Notes: generated by a model from the letters alone, not told the origin. A stretch of 64,000 nt of DNA from Spinacia oleracea (GCF_020520425.1 NC_079492.1:144987861-145051860); one strand, 5' to 3'. Counted from the stretch's first letter, positions 34,970 through 46,108 are shown. Program-made: numbers and translations.

Positions 34970-35372
34970 GAAGCATTTTGCAATTTGGGTGGGTCTTGTT
35001 TGCTAACCTGGAACGCTAGCAGTAGCGTAACCAGAAATTATACATACAGGGGCAAAACTTAACATACGATTTTTATAACAATGCAAATTGGAAAAAAAAA
35101 TTGAAAAAAAAAACAATATAATAGTAAGGGAGATAAAATTTGAACCTAATACCTCCAACAACCTCTACTTGAGTTTATATTTGATATGTATTTTATAATG
35201 CATATTTTTTAAAAATATCATAGGGGGCCAATGGCCATGCTCCTGCCAGCCCCGCCTTAGTTTTGCCTATAGGCTTCTAGCCCTACATAGTCTTCTCCTT
35301 ACCTACCTTTAAAAAATAAAGATAAATACTTTCCATGGCTGTCAAAACGCTTAGATAAGCGGTGACAAAACA
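34970..35372. repeat. Direct repeat copy 2 beside the F-box pseudogene
   Basis: Second copy of the 33546-33730 block, split by a roughly 245-bp insertion (35023-35267). The closing part (ACTTTCCATGGCTGTCAAAA, then CGCTTAGATAAGCGGTGACA) is nearly identical to copy 1. Confidence 0.8.
35023..35267. mobile_element. Insertion inside direct repeat copy 2, possibly hAT-like
   Basis: The insertion begins CAGTAGCGTAACCAGAAATT, a start common in plant hAT-type repeats, and ends near GCCTTAGTTTTGCCTATAGG. It is recognised as an insertion by comparison with repeat copy 1. Ends are not clean inverses. Confidence 0.5.
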
Positions 35373-35600
35373 ATGAAATAGTATTTCTATTGGGATGAAA
35401 AATGTACAAAGAATGAATTCGAAAAGTCACTAAAAACTCCATACAAACCTCTCCATTCGCATAAGATTACATGGATATCAATAACCTACAGGTACATTAC
35501 ATATACTACACTCATCTCATGATTTGCTAGCATAAACAGGATACGGTTACTCCGTCTGGATTAACACAAGCCTCGATCAGGTTAATAATTTTACACAAAC

Positions 35601-36920
35601 TCAAGAAGATAACTCAGAGCTGACTGAACCACTGCTTACTGCCTCCAACCCCTCGACTAACCTTCTCTTAGAAGACTTGGTTCTGTAACACCATATTTCA
35701 AAAGCTTCAGTCAAATCTGGAAACCCTAACTGTTCGGACTCCATCCAATCAGCCAGTATGTTAGCCTGATCGTTTGATGGCAACGCTACTATAACCGAAA
35801 CAATAGCTCCCTGTATCCCCTGACATAAGTCTTCATCCATCCTGAAAGGAAAGCCTGTTTCTTCATCACCGACAGAATCAAGTACAGGCTTCATTTTCTG
35901 GATATAAGGAAGCCATGTTTTCAACAATTGCATCCTACAGGAAGAAGGCAAAATCACATTGCCATACCCCACCGCATCTAAAACCTTTGCGGTAATCTCG
36001 ATAAGCTTGAACTTCAAACTAAACATGACAGATTCCAATTTCGGGTGTTCAACCATGTTTAGTATGGAGCTTGATAAATCAACCCATTTCGAGACAAAAT
36101 CTCCCATTAGATTCATCTTAGGAAGCAAATTACACAACCATTCAAGACCGCTTAAATTGTGCAATATACTATTTTCAGAATTTTCTAAGGAAAAGTCAGG
36201 AGGGTGTGAGAGGAGCGATGCAAGTTCCTTTTGGAACATCGAAAACATCTGAGAAAGACCCTTTCTTATCTCGGATTTAACTTCATCATCAGCAATAACT
36301 AACGGGGTGTCTTCATCTTCACCTAACATGTACTCTATCTGTTCTTGAGCGGAGATCCTAATCTCATCACCAAATGGAGGGCAAGGTGTAGAGATAGACA
36401 TGGCATATCTAACTGCAGCAAGAAAGACATTTTTGGTAGAATTTGGATCTAGGGGTTTAAGCCGAGCCAAAATAGGCAAGGCTACTACATGCCCGAGTTT
36501 TGGCACAATTCTTAATATCTCCTCCTCTTCATTGTTTTCCCAAGGAACAGCTTCTAAGTAATCAACACAGGTTTTGGCGATTTCTTCACATTGAAGAGAC
36601 ACTGCAACCTGGAGAACACCAAGGGCTGAATTCACACTTTTCCACGAGTCAACAAGTGAGCTTGCGGGAAGGTGAAGATGGCTCAAGAGATGAACATAGT
36701 GATCGTAGTCAACAAGCGAACAATGCAATTCAATGCAAGAACCAGTGTTAGGGGACAAAAGCTGTTCGGCAAAGAATTTGCTCTTTTCTTTAAGAATGGA
36801 GGACTTAAAAAAGAATATTTTGTGGGTTCCTTGCTCGTTATTTCTCAAACACACGGTGATGTCTTTGATATATTGATCTTCTGTGGGTTTACCGCTCTTA
36901 TCTACTGCAGCTTCATCCAT
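35601..36920 (-). CDS. BTB/POZ domain protein (At3g05675-like)
   Basis: Single-exon frame of 439 residues starting at 36920. Residues about 19-130 form a divergent BTB fold: DITVCLRNN, then HKIFFFKSSILKEKSKFFAEQL, and a later CVDYLEAVPWE motif. The rest includes SAQEQIEYMLGEDED and an all-helical C-terminal region. Motif order and length match the plant group I know as At3g05675-like. BTB proteins often link substrates to Cullin-3 ubiquitin ligases, but a role for this subgroup is not established and no substrate can be named. The 5' UTR is probably interrupted by an intron upstream, since a leader-like GC-rich patch lies near 37690-37770. No broken motif is seen. Confidence 0.85.
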   Translation of the reverse strand: MDEAAVDKSGKPTEDQYIKDITVCLRNNEQGTHKIFFFKSSILKEKSKFFAEQLLSPNTGSCIELHCSLVDYDHYVHLLSHLHLPASSLVDSWKSVNSALGVLQVAVSLQCEEIAKTCVDYLEAVPWENNEEEEILRIVPKLGHVVALPILARLKPLDPNSTKNVFLAAVRYAMSISTPCPPFGDEIRISAQEQIEYMLGEDEDTPLVIADDEVKSEIRKGLSQMFSMFQKELASLLSHPPDFSLENSENSILHNLSGLEWLCNLLPKMNLMGDFVSKWVDLSSSILNMVEHPKLESVMFSLKFKLIEITAKVLDAVGYGNVILPSSCRMQLLKTWLPYIQKMKPVLDSVGDEETGFPFRMDEDLCQGIQGAIVSVIVALPSNDQANILADWMESEQLGFPDLTEAFEIWCYRTKSSKRRLVEGLEAVSSGSVSSELSS

Positions 36921-37925
36921 ATGTTATGAGAAATGTCAAAAAGATTCATGCTTGTTCGCAGCTGAAAATGAAGTATGTTCATGTTTTAGTTTAAACTAGC
37001 CAATTACATCATACAACTCGATGCCTAAAAGTATAGTCAAATTCACTACTATCAAAGATTTCGAAAATGGGGTTCACTAAATATAAACCATCAAAGATGG
37101 AATTGATTTGTAGTTGGGCTTGGTTACAAATTTTACATCAATGTATGCACATTCATTCATCAATTCCTAATTGAATTAACAACAATATGATGAAAAGAAG
37201 CACAAGATTACATTCCTAGTAAAATAACCATCAAATCCAGGTATCCAGCAACAAAATTCATAACTCCAAATCCCCAATCCCACAATGGCAACAACATATC
37301 CACAAATTCCACCATAATCAATCCACACTAGCGTAATAATATCAACAAGTTAACATAAATTAGGCACAAAATCAATAAATTAAGGAAATAATTGATTCAT
37401 AAGCATATTAATTCAACAATTAAACCAATTAATTCACCCAATCATTAGTTACTAAACAAGTTCAAAGTTCAGAAATTCAAAAAATAAAATAAAAATCCCA
37501 CCAGTTAACAAATTTAATTCAAGACTTCATCAAATCAACCCAAGCCAACCAATTTACCCAATCCCTAATTGCTAAACAACTCCAAATTAAATTAAACAAA
37601 CTTGTAACTATTTAACAAATTTCAGATGTTCCAAACCAAATCTGGAAAAAAAAAATGAAATTGAAGTAAAAGTGGAAGGTTACAAACAGACAAATGGCGC
37701 AGTGAATAAACGGCTGTGCTGGTGGCTGCTGCGGCGGAGCGGTTCCCGTACACTGGAAAGGGTGAGAGAGAATATAAGAGGGGAAGAGAGTATTTATTTA
37801 TCTTTAGACTTTAGTCAAGTTGTTTTCTTATAAAAGAAAAAGAAAAAGTAAACCCAGAAAATCACCAAAAAAATAAATAAAAGGAAAACTCTGTACTGCC
37901 AAAATTAAAAAACCTACACTTTCTT
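36921..37925. other. Leader and promoter region between the BTB gene and the chimeric gene
   Basis: The two genes diverge from here. A GC-richer patch at about 37690-37770 with GGCGCAG and GCTGCTGCGGCGGAGC could be the first noncoding exon of the BTB gene. The rest is AT-rich, with AATTAAA-type repeats. Confidence 0.45.
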
Positions 37926-38252
37926 ATTACACTTTGCCTTCGTATTAACAAACGTCGTCTTCGTCTTCGTCGTCGTGCTCTTCCTCTTCAGATATCAGAA
38001 CACCAACTGCAAATCAAAATCCCAATATTTTGTAGTCTGCAACATTATTGCGGGGAAAATTCTACAGATTTCTGGAATTTTAATCCGTTTTGGTGGGCTG
38101 CTGCTTGCTTGCTTCTAGGTATTTCATAATCTACTCATTATATGTTTGAAATTAAGAAACTTCTAATACATTGAATTTCTTTCAGTATGAATGTATGATA
38201 TTCATTAAGCCGAATTAATTTCATTAACTTCTTCGTGTAAAAATTTCTGCTT
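37926..38252 (+). repeat. Duplicated gene leader, copy 1
   Basis: It contains AACTGCAAATCAAAATCCCA, then GCTTCTAG before GTATTTCATAATCTA, then ATTAAGCCGAATTA. All recur in the same order at 39010-39282. It has its own potential splice donor at 38119, so it could act as an alternative first exon. Confidence 0.82.
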
Positions 38253-38305
38253 TTATTGTTTTTATCTTTAGGACCAGATCACCAGAGTATTTATTTATGT
38301 TTAGG

Positions 38306-38887
38306 GTCTAATTTGCAAAAAAGATATTTTATAGTCTAAATTTTACTTAGAAATGTTCTTATATAATTTATTTTTATTTTTCTGTAAAATCACATCTTAA
38401 TGCTTTTTTGCGTAAAACAACCAAAATCAAGGGAAAATTTTCGGCATTGACTGATTTTTCTGACAGCACGTGTGGCTTCATTTTACATGCTAACTTCAGT
38501 GGCGGATCCAGAAATTGTACTAAGTGGGGTCACTAATACAAAATTACTGAAAAATTAACTAAATTAGGTACTTTTTAATACAAATTAGTTTAAAATTAAC
38601 TAAAATTATGTAATTTTTTTTGGCCAAGTGGTGACCCCACTCCCTACACACTAGATCCGCCAGTGCTAACTTGTAATAACGAGAATGTTTAGTGGGAACG
38701 AAACATGAATTGTCAAAATCGAGCACTACCAAAATAAAAATCATCAATGCCTGAAACTTCCTTTAGGTTGTCTTCCGCAAAAAAAAAATTGCATTAACTT
38801 GTGATTTCTCAAAAAGAAAATACAAAGTCCATTTTTCGTAAATTTTGGATTACAGGGTATAAAACAATAATTTTTGGCAAATTTGTC
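38306..38887. mobile_element. Mutator-like MITE, diverged second copy
   Basis: Flanked by 9-bp ATGTTTAGG (38297-38305) and ATATTTAGG (38888-38896), one mismatch. The interior matches the MITE at 24209-24764 (TTGACTGATTTTTCTGACAG-like, CAGCACGTG, GGTTGTCTTCCGCAAAAA). An hAT-like element is nested inside at 38497-38664. It sits between the two leader copies of the chimeric gene. Confidence 0.75.
38497..38664. mobile_element. hAT-like MITE nested in the Mutator-like MITE
   Basis: CAGTGGCGGATCCAGAAATT at the left and the inverse of CTAGATCCGCCAGT at the right. A perfect 8-bp target duplication, GCTAACTT, lies at 38489-38496 and 38665-38672. 168 bp, non-coding. Confidence 0.82.
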
Positions 38888-39009
38888 ATATTTAGGCAAG
38901 TTTTTTATCGTGCATATTTTCGTGTCCGTATATTAAAATAAAAAGTAAACTCGTCTTAATTAAATATGTTAAGTGAACAAGAAAATTAAAATTACCTAAT
39001 TGCCTTCCT

Positions 39010-39282
39010 TTGTACTCTTTGCCGTAGGACCGTAGTAATTAACAAACCCTTCGTCTTCCTATTCAGAACCCCAACTGCAAATCAAAATCCCAAGATTTTG
39101 CAGACCTGCAACTTTGCTGTGGTGAAAATTCTGCTTGGCCTGCTTCTAGGTATTTCATAATCTAGTGATTACATGTTTGAAACTAAGAAACTTCTAATAG
39201 ATTGAATTGTTTTCTGTATGAAATTCATTAAGCCGAATTAGTTCATTAACTTCTCCATGTAAAACTTTCTGTTTTTCTTTTT
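39010..39282 (+). repeat. Duplicated gene leader, copy 2 (used position next to the coding region)
   Basis: Second copy of 37926-38252. A leader exon would end at 39149 before GTATTTC, and its intron would end at TATGCAG (39446), just before the coding region. Confidence 0.8.
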
Positions 39283-39446
39283 TCTTTGATTATATGGCTT
39301 GGCTTTTTCAAGTTTTGTTCTTGCATTGAGTATAAACTAGAGGAGTATTAACATAATAACATCAATAGTTTAACGTCATGTAATAACAGCCTGTTAACTA
39401 AATGATCATTGTGAATTTGTGATTAACAAGTCATGGATATATGCAG

Positions 39447-42400
39447 GAAGGATCATAATGAGCAAGCTTCCACCTTCGTTGCTGTTGCAGCAATACTATG
39501 AGAACAGGGTGAAATTCCTGGTTGAGCAGAAGGCTGCTGGATTAAACCCGTACCCTCACAAAGTCACAAGTTCAATGTTACAATGACAATACCTGAATTC
39601 ATGGAGAAATATGGTGGGTTGAACAATGGTGATTGTCTTGAAGATGTCCCCGTTTCATTGGCAGGAAGGATCATGAACAAACATCCATCTTCTTCGAACC
39701 TCATCTTCTACGATTTGCAAAGTGGTGATGTCAAAGTCCAGGTTGTTGCTGATGCTAAAACTTCTGAGTTGGGAGAAACTGAATTTTCCAAGTTCCATTC
39801 TTCAGTTAAATGTTATGATATTGTTGGTGTAATTGGATTCCCAGGAAAAACTAAGGGAGGGGAACTAATAATTTTTCCCAAGTCCTTTGTTGTTCTATCA
39901 CATTGCCTCCGTTCAATGCCATTACAAAAAGTTGGACCTTCTGATAACGCGAATTTGAATGATGTACAAACTCGGTATAGCATGCGTTTCTTGGACCTGA
40001 TTATGAATGGTGAAGTAAGAGAAGTGTTCAAAACCCGGTCAAAGGCTATCACATCTATAAGGAGGTTTCTTGACAATCTAGGTTTCCTAGAGGTAGAAAC
40101 ACCCATAATGAACTCGATTCCTGGTGGTGAAAGATCATTTAAGACTTACCACAATGATCTGAATATGAAGCAATACATGCGTCAGACGCCTGACCTGTAT
40201 CTGAAGCAGCTTGTTGTTGGTGGACTTAGTCGTGTGTATGAAATTGGAAAGCAATTTAGCAATGAAGCTATTGACCTGAGACATAACCCTGAGTTTACCA
40301 CTTGCAAGTTTTATATGGCTTATTCAGATTACAATGATCTGATGGAGCTAACGGAAACTATGTTGAGTGACATGGTGAAGGAATTGACTGGTAGCTTCAT
40401 CATTAAATGTCATTCAAATAACTCGGATAAGGAATTTGTTGAGATTGATTTCACCCCTCCATTCAGGTTGGTCTTTTTATTTTTGTGTTGTTTGCATCCT
40501 TGGTTATTGAACACAATTTTCATTACACAATTGTAGCTATCAAGATCAACAAACTAACAATATTACATGATGAAAACATTTGAGCATTTTGCTGTTTTTG
40601 CATTCTGCATTCATATTTTGTAGACTAGTATTGTAGTGAATGAAGTGCCTTCAGTTTTGGTGAATGGAGAATAGTCACACTTTGATTGTTCAAAAGCGCA
40701 CTCTTTGAGAACAGTACTCAGTTTTGCAAACCATTGCCTAGGTGCTTGCTTTAGGCCATATAAGGACTTGAGAAGTTTGCAGACTTTATCGGGCTTGTTT
40801 TCATTGCATTGCTCCCTTTCAAGTCTTACTTTCAATCTGTGCCCTTCCCTTAGATATCCCGGAGGCATCTTCATATAGACTGTTTCCTGCAAATCACCAT
40901 GGAGAAAAGCATTTTTAACATCCATCTGAAGTACTATCCATCCTTCAATTGATGCTATGGCTAGTAGAGATTTTACAGCGGTCATCTTAGCTACTGGAGC
41001 AAATGTTTGGTCATAATCAATTCCATATATTTTATTATTTCAAGTCTGGACTTATTTTTGTCAAGGGTTCCATTTGCATGATTCTTGGTTCTGTACAACC
41101 ATTTACAGCCAATTGCTGTTTCCCCTTTAGGAAGATCAGTGATCTCCCATGTCTTGTTGATTTCAAGAGCATCCAACTGTTCATTCATAGCATCAAACCA
41201 CTTTGAGTGCTTGATAGCCTCTTTAAACAAATTTAGGGTCTTTTTGTTTAAGTTTCTCAGCAAGGAAGCAAAAGAAGTCATGAGAGGCTTGGGCCACAAC
41301 TACTCTCTCTATTTTGTGAGGTTTAACAAACGAAGCAAAGTTAGCAGTATAGTAGTCATTATGCCATGCAGGTGGCCTATGTGATCTGATAGATTTCCTT
41401 GGTTCAAGGATTAGTGATATTTCCAGTATTGAATTCTTGACCTGCATTTCTAGGACCTAGGGCTGTCAGGGCTAACAGAAAGAGATCACTCACATCAGGA
41501 GCGTTATCTTTAGTGTCAACCCATCTGCTATGAGGTGATACCGAGCTTTGTATGTTAGAATCAATAACCACTTTAGGAGTATTAGAGTTAGATCCTATAT
41601 GGGTATATAGCTTCATAAAATTTTACATCTCTACATACAAATGTTACGTTGTTAGTAAGACTGTAGAGTCTATAACCCTTTTGTGTTTGAGGATAGCCAA
41701 TAAAGACACATGGAACTCCTCTTGCATAAAACTTATCATGAGTTCTACTAGGATTACTTGCCATAGCTAAACAACCATAAAAATTCAAATGATTATGTTG
41801 AGATTTAGTTTTGTATAGTACCTCATATGGACTCTTGTTTTCCAGGAGTGGAATAGGTAGCCTGTTTGTGATTATGGACTGCTGCTAGGACACAATAACC
41901 CCAAAAACTGAGAGGTAGCCCCGCCTGAAATCTGAGTGCTCTACTCATTTCTAAAATATTTCTGTGCTTCCTTTCCACTCTTCCATTTGTTGTGGCCTAT
42001 CTACACATGAAGTTTGATGTACAATCCCTAATGTGATGTACACATGAAATTTGATCTACAGCCCTTTAAGGTCATGTCTAGTCTTCACGGGGTTGGTCAG
42101 TAAACCAAAGCAGCCAGTCATATGTGTTCTGAAGTACCAGAGTCAATTATCCATTCCGACCCTGTAGTATCAGCATGAAAACAGGTCACAATTCCTGCAT
42201 AGTTGTAGTCCAGTAAGAAAGTGAAAAGGCCTCTGTTCTTCTTGATGCATATTCAAAGCAGTCACAAATGCATTGATTTCTGTTGTCATCGTAGTGATTG
42301 GAGGAAAGTTGTTAAGCGATTCCAACTCTTCCCACAATTCCTGCATTTCTGTGCAATACTCGGTGATTGGTCTCCCTTGCTGCTTACTCCCATTTAGGTC

Positions 42401-45400
42401 TCTGCTAAGCTTATATTTCCTTGATTCGTTGGTCACACCAAACCGTTTGTCAAGTTGTTTCCAAATTTGTGCTGAATCATTCAGAAACATGATAGATTTT
42501 TTAATAGGTTCAGACGCATTAAAATATATCCATGATATCACAAATGATCTCTTCCAAGACCTATAGTTTTCTGGTCCTGTCAACTTCCATATGAAGGGTG
42601 CAAGTAAAGAGGAGTAGAGGACTATTGGTTTCTATTGCTGACCCCATGACTGATTTACACTATATTTCTCAAAATATATAGTAAAGCTTTGATTTTTATA
42701 GTATTAACAGCTCTATTTTGATAAAGACTGAAACTTTATAGTAGGAATGCAAATTATATTCTAGCAAATCCACACACCAGGATAACAACAACTACAAATA
42801 TGAATGCAGCTTACTGGACTCTTTTTTTCTATGCTTTGTCATCCTCATGGTTTATTGATGATTATATTAGATATAAGATTATCATTATACTACAAATAAA
42901 ATTAATTTGAGCCCTCCAAAAATAAAAATTGGCTGGAAGAAAATTACAAAGATGAGACTGATTAACATCCTTCACCTCTTGTTCGAATTGCAGGAGGATT
43001 AACTTGATTGAGGAATTAGAGAAAGTGACACATCTATCCATACCACAGGATTTATCTACTGAAGAAGCAAATCAATATTTGATGGAGGCATGCGCGAAGT
43101 ACAATGTGAAATGTCCGTCTCCACAAACAACAGCCTGCTTGCTAAATAAACTGGTGGAACACTTTTTGGAGGAAACCTGTGTAAATCCAACCTTCATTAT
43201 AGATTATCCAGAAATTATGAGTCCTTTGGCCAAGTGCCATAGGTCAAACCCTGGATTGACAGAATATTTCAAGTTGTTTGTGAACAAGCATGTTCTTTGC
43301 AACGGTTGCACTGAATTAAATGATCCCATGGAGCAGAGGCGGCAATCAGGTAGTAGGGATGGAGCAATAGTTTTGGATAAGAAGACTAGTTTGGCGCTTG
43401 AGTATGGGCTACCTCCTTCTTCTAGCTGGGAATTGAGTGTCGATTATCTAGCAATGTTGGTGACAGATTCTCAAAACATACAGGAAGTCTTACTCTTTCC
43501 AGCCATGAAGCCTCAATTTGAGCCATCTTCATCATCATCATCATCTTCTTCTTCATCTATGCCTTCATCTTTGCGTATTGTTGTTGTTGGAGACATCCAT
43601 GAGGAATGGAAATTAGAGGATGACACTAAAGCACTCGGTTTTCTACAGCCGGATTTGGTGTTGTTCACAGGTGACTTTGGCAATGAGAATGTTGAGCTTG
43701 GTAAGGGTATCGCGAAGCTTAACTTTCCCAAAGGAGCAATACTCGGGAATCATGATGCCTGGTCTACTTGTAAGTTCTCCAATAAGGTGAAAGATGGAGT
43801 TCAGATTCAACTGGAAAGTCTAGGTGAAGCTCATGTCGGATATGACCACTTGGACTTCCCTCCATTAAAGCTTAGTGTTGTAGGTGGTAGACCATTTTCT
43901 TGCGGAGGCAATCAGTTATTCAGAAACAAGCTTATAAAATCAAGGTACTATACTATGGTTCTTGCTTATGAGTTCGATGTTTTCTTTGCTTCGTCTTTGG
44001 CCTTTGCATGCTATGTTTTGTTCTCTTCATCTGGTCTGGTCTTATGTGTTTTTTTCTTTTTCTAGTCTGGTATGGTATGACCTGATTTTTCTGATCTGAT
44101 CTATTAAGTAACAAGAATAAGGTGAAGATAACATAGCCTAATGGTGTATGTATTTTCAGATATCAAGTACGTAACATGGAAGAAAGTGCGGACCGGATTT
44201 GCAAGGCTGCTTTACAGGCCTCAAAGGAGAACTCCGTGATACTGCTCTCACATAATGGTCCAACAGGTAGCTACCGAGCTTTAAAACTTGGACGTGAATA
44301 GTTAGTTACTCTCTCTGTCTCAAAATAGTTTACTCGTATGTTAGTTCTCTTTAGGTTTATAACTAAGAAAGTTAAATTCATCTATTTGCATACATTCATA
44401 AACTCATCATAATCTCTGATAATTAACATGGTTGAACTGAAGTAAGTCTCATATGGTATTCCCTCCATTTTGTTTATCAGCATAAGACTAGGGACTGCTA
44501 GTATTGCACTTAGCAGTTTTTCCTCTTGGTTTCTGGGATTTCCTGCCTCTGTTATTTCCCATTTAAACTAGCTTTTTTGTTTTAACTCCCCTGTGAAAAC
44601 TTACATGCAAAAACAGGTGATCCATATTCCATAGTGTCAAAGTCCCCTTTCACAAGTTCATAACTCTATACTATCCATTCATTTAGGGCAATCTTTCCTT
44701 TGTAGGAGGCCTGTCGTAAAAAGCTAACCAATAATTTAGCTTTCTGTAACTCTGTAATCCATGTTCTAACTTCCAATTTCGCCACTTTTGGCAACTCTGG
44801 CAGGAATTTTCACCCAAATATTCTGATGAAAAACCTTGATCAACCTCCTGTTCTCTTCTCTCCTTGCCAAATTTAGTAAATTTTCCTAGGACTCTTGCAG
44901 TAGTTTTTAAGTCAAGTTGTCTGAAAATGGTGGTCCAATCTTCCCCGCTTTTCCTTATGAGGCTCTGTCAGTAATCAATAAAAAAATTTGAAGTTCCCTG
45001 ATGAGAAACATTGTTCACTTATCTACTACTCATTTATTTGAACATATATGTCAATTAGTCTTTCCGAATTCTTCTATCCTTAATAGGACTCGAACTCTAT
45101 TGTTCTCTTAGTCCGGTGTGGATCTGATTTTTCTAGTTTCTAGTCTGGTATGAATATTTTCTATGAGTAATTTTTGCTTTTTATGGTCCTCATCTAGTAT
45201 GATTTTTTTTTTCATACATTCATAAATTCATCAAACCATCAGAACTTTCATATCTATTTGAATACCATGTTAAATTTTGAGTTTCACATCAGAATTTAGA
45301 AACCATCTGAACTTCTATGTCAAATTAACCTCCTGTTAGTAGCACGAAATTACAGAATTTGTATCATACTATCGTACTGCTGTGTATTACGCTGCGTGTG

Positions 45401-45989
45401 ATACAACGTGGATAAACTGTTTTTACAAATTTCTTTGAGTCAGTACCGTTAATATTATTTTAAGACGTATGAAGCACTTAATTCCTGCAATTTTTATTTT
45501 GATGCAGGTCTTGGTTCTGGTAAAGATGACATATGCGGCATAGACTGGAAGCCTGAAGGTGGAGATTTTGGGGATCCAGGTAAATTTTGATCAAGATCAC
45601 TATTTCTATCTTATATTTGTATGCAGCTAATTGTTACCTATAGTAAATTTCTTGAGTCTGAAAATCACTCATGCTACAATACAGATTTAGGACAAGCAAT
45701 CTTGCAACTGAAAAAAACTACCAGAATTCCTTTGGTAGTGTTTGGACACATGCATAAAGAAATGTCATGTGGGGGTTCTAGGAAGATGATAGCCAGGGAC
45801 GCCGACAACACCATGTACTTAAATGCAGCCATTGTTCCTCGAGTGAAGTATTCGGGCTCAGGAGGTTCAACTCGGGCCTTCACTGTGGTTGAATTTTCAG
45901 ATGGTAAAATAACTAAGGTAGCAGAAACTTGGGTGTCGGTCATTGATGGTAAAGCCTCGCTTGAAGAGGAACATCTGCTATTTCCATGA
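39447..45989 (+). CDS. Chimeric gene: degenerate lysyl-tRNA synthetase fused to calcineurin-like metallophosphoesterase
   Basis: Exons 39447-40466, 42994-43944, 44160-44266, 45508-45579 and 45685-45989 join in phase. From the Met at 39583 they give 772 residues. About 470 residues follow class II lysyl-tRNA synthetase order ([52 protein letters not shown]), but key positions are changed (FSNE for FRNE in motif 2; VDYL for the GIDRL-type motif 3), so aminoacylation is doubtful. After an 11-Ser linker, about 289 residues form a metallophosphoesterase with all metal motifs: GDIH, GDFGNEN, GNHD, SHNGPTG, GHMH. Its closest known type, from memory, is the cyanobacterial/plant TIGR04168 family. The usual start (ATG at 39458, [18 protein letters not shown]) is cut off by an 8-bp insertion and a TGA at 39584. 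Either translation starts at 39583 or the synthetase half is decaying. Confidence 0.8.
40611..42600 (-). mobile_element. Degenerate Ty1-copia fragment in the chimera's first coding-region intron, antisense
   Basis: Read on the minus strand, pieces in several frames follow Copia order: a gag-like part (42170-42583, with [10 protein letters not shown] and [13 protein letters not shown]), a GKx-integrase end (41588-41788, [16 protein letters not shown]), and reverse transcriptase (41299-40611, [14 protein letters not shown], then [13 protein letters not shown] and [12 protein letters not shown]). Most of protease and the integrase core are missing or unreadable. Stops and frame changes make it non-functional. 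It should be spliced out with the intron. Confidence 0.85.
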
Positions 45990-46093
45990 AGATAATGTTA
46001 ACTTTGTACAAAATTTTAATGGTAATGTTACTCTTTTGGCATTGGTTTTGACTGCATTTGAACTCGGGTTTTAAGTACATTACCAGTACATAC
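45990..46093 (+). other. Probable start of the chimera's 3' UTR
   Basis: Short T-rich stretch after the stop codon at 45987-45989. The true polyadenylation site is not visible; the SINE downstream may lie inside or beyond the UTR. Confidence 0.4.
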
Positions 46094-46108
46094 ATCATAG
46101 ACGATTAG

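Noticed and set aside
39557-39572. An 8-nt GTCACAAG segment that starts GT and ends AG, whose removal restores the synthetase frame
   Set aside because: Far too short to be a spliceosomal intron; better explained as a small insertion.
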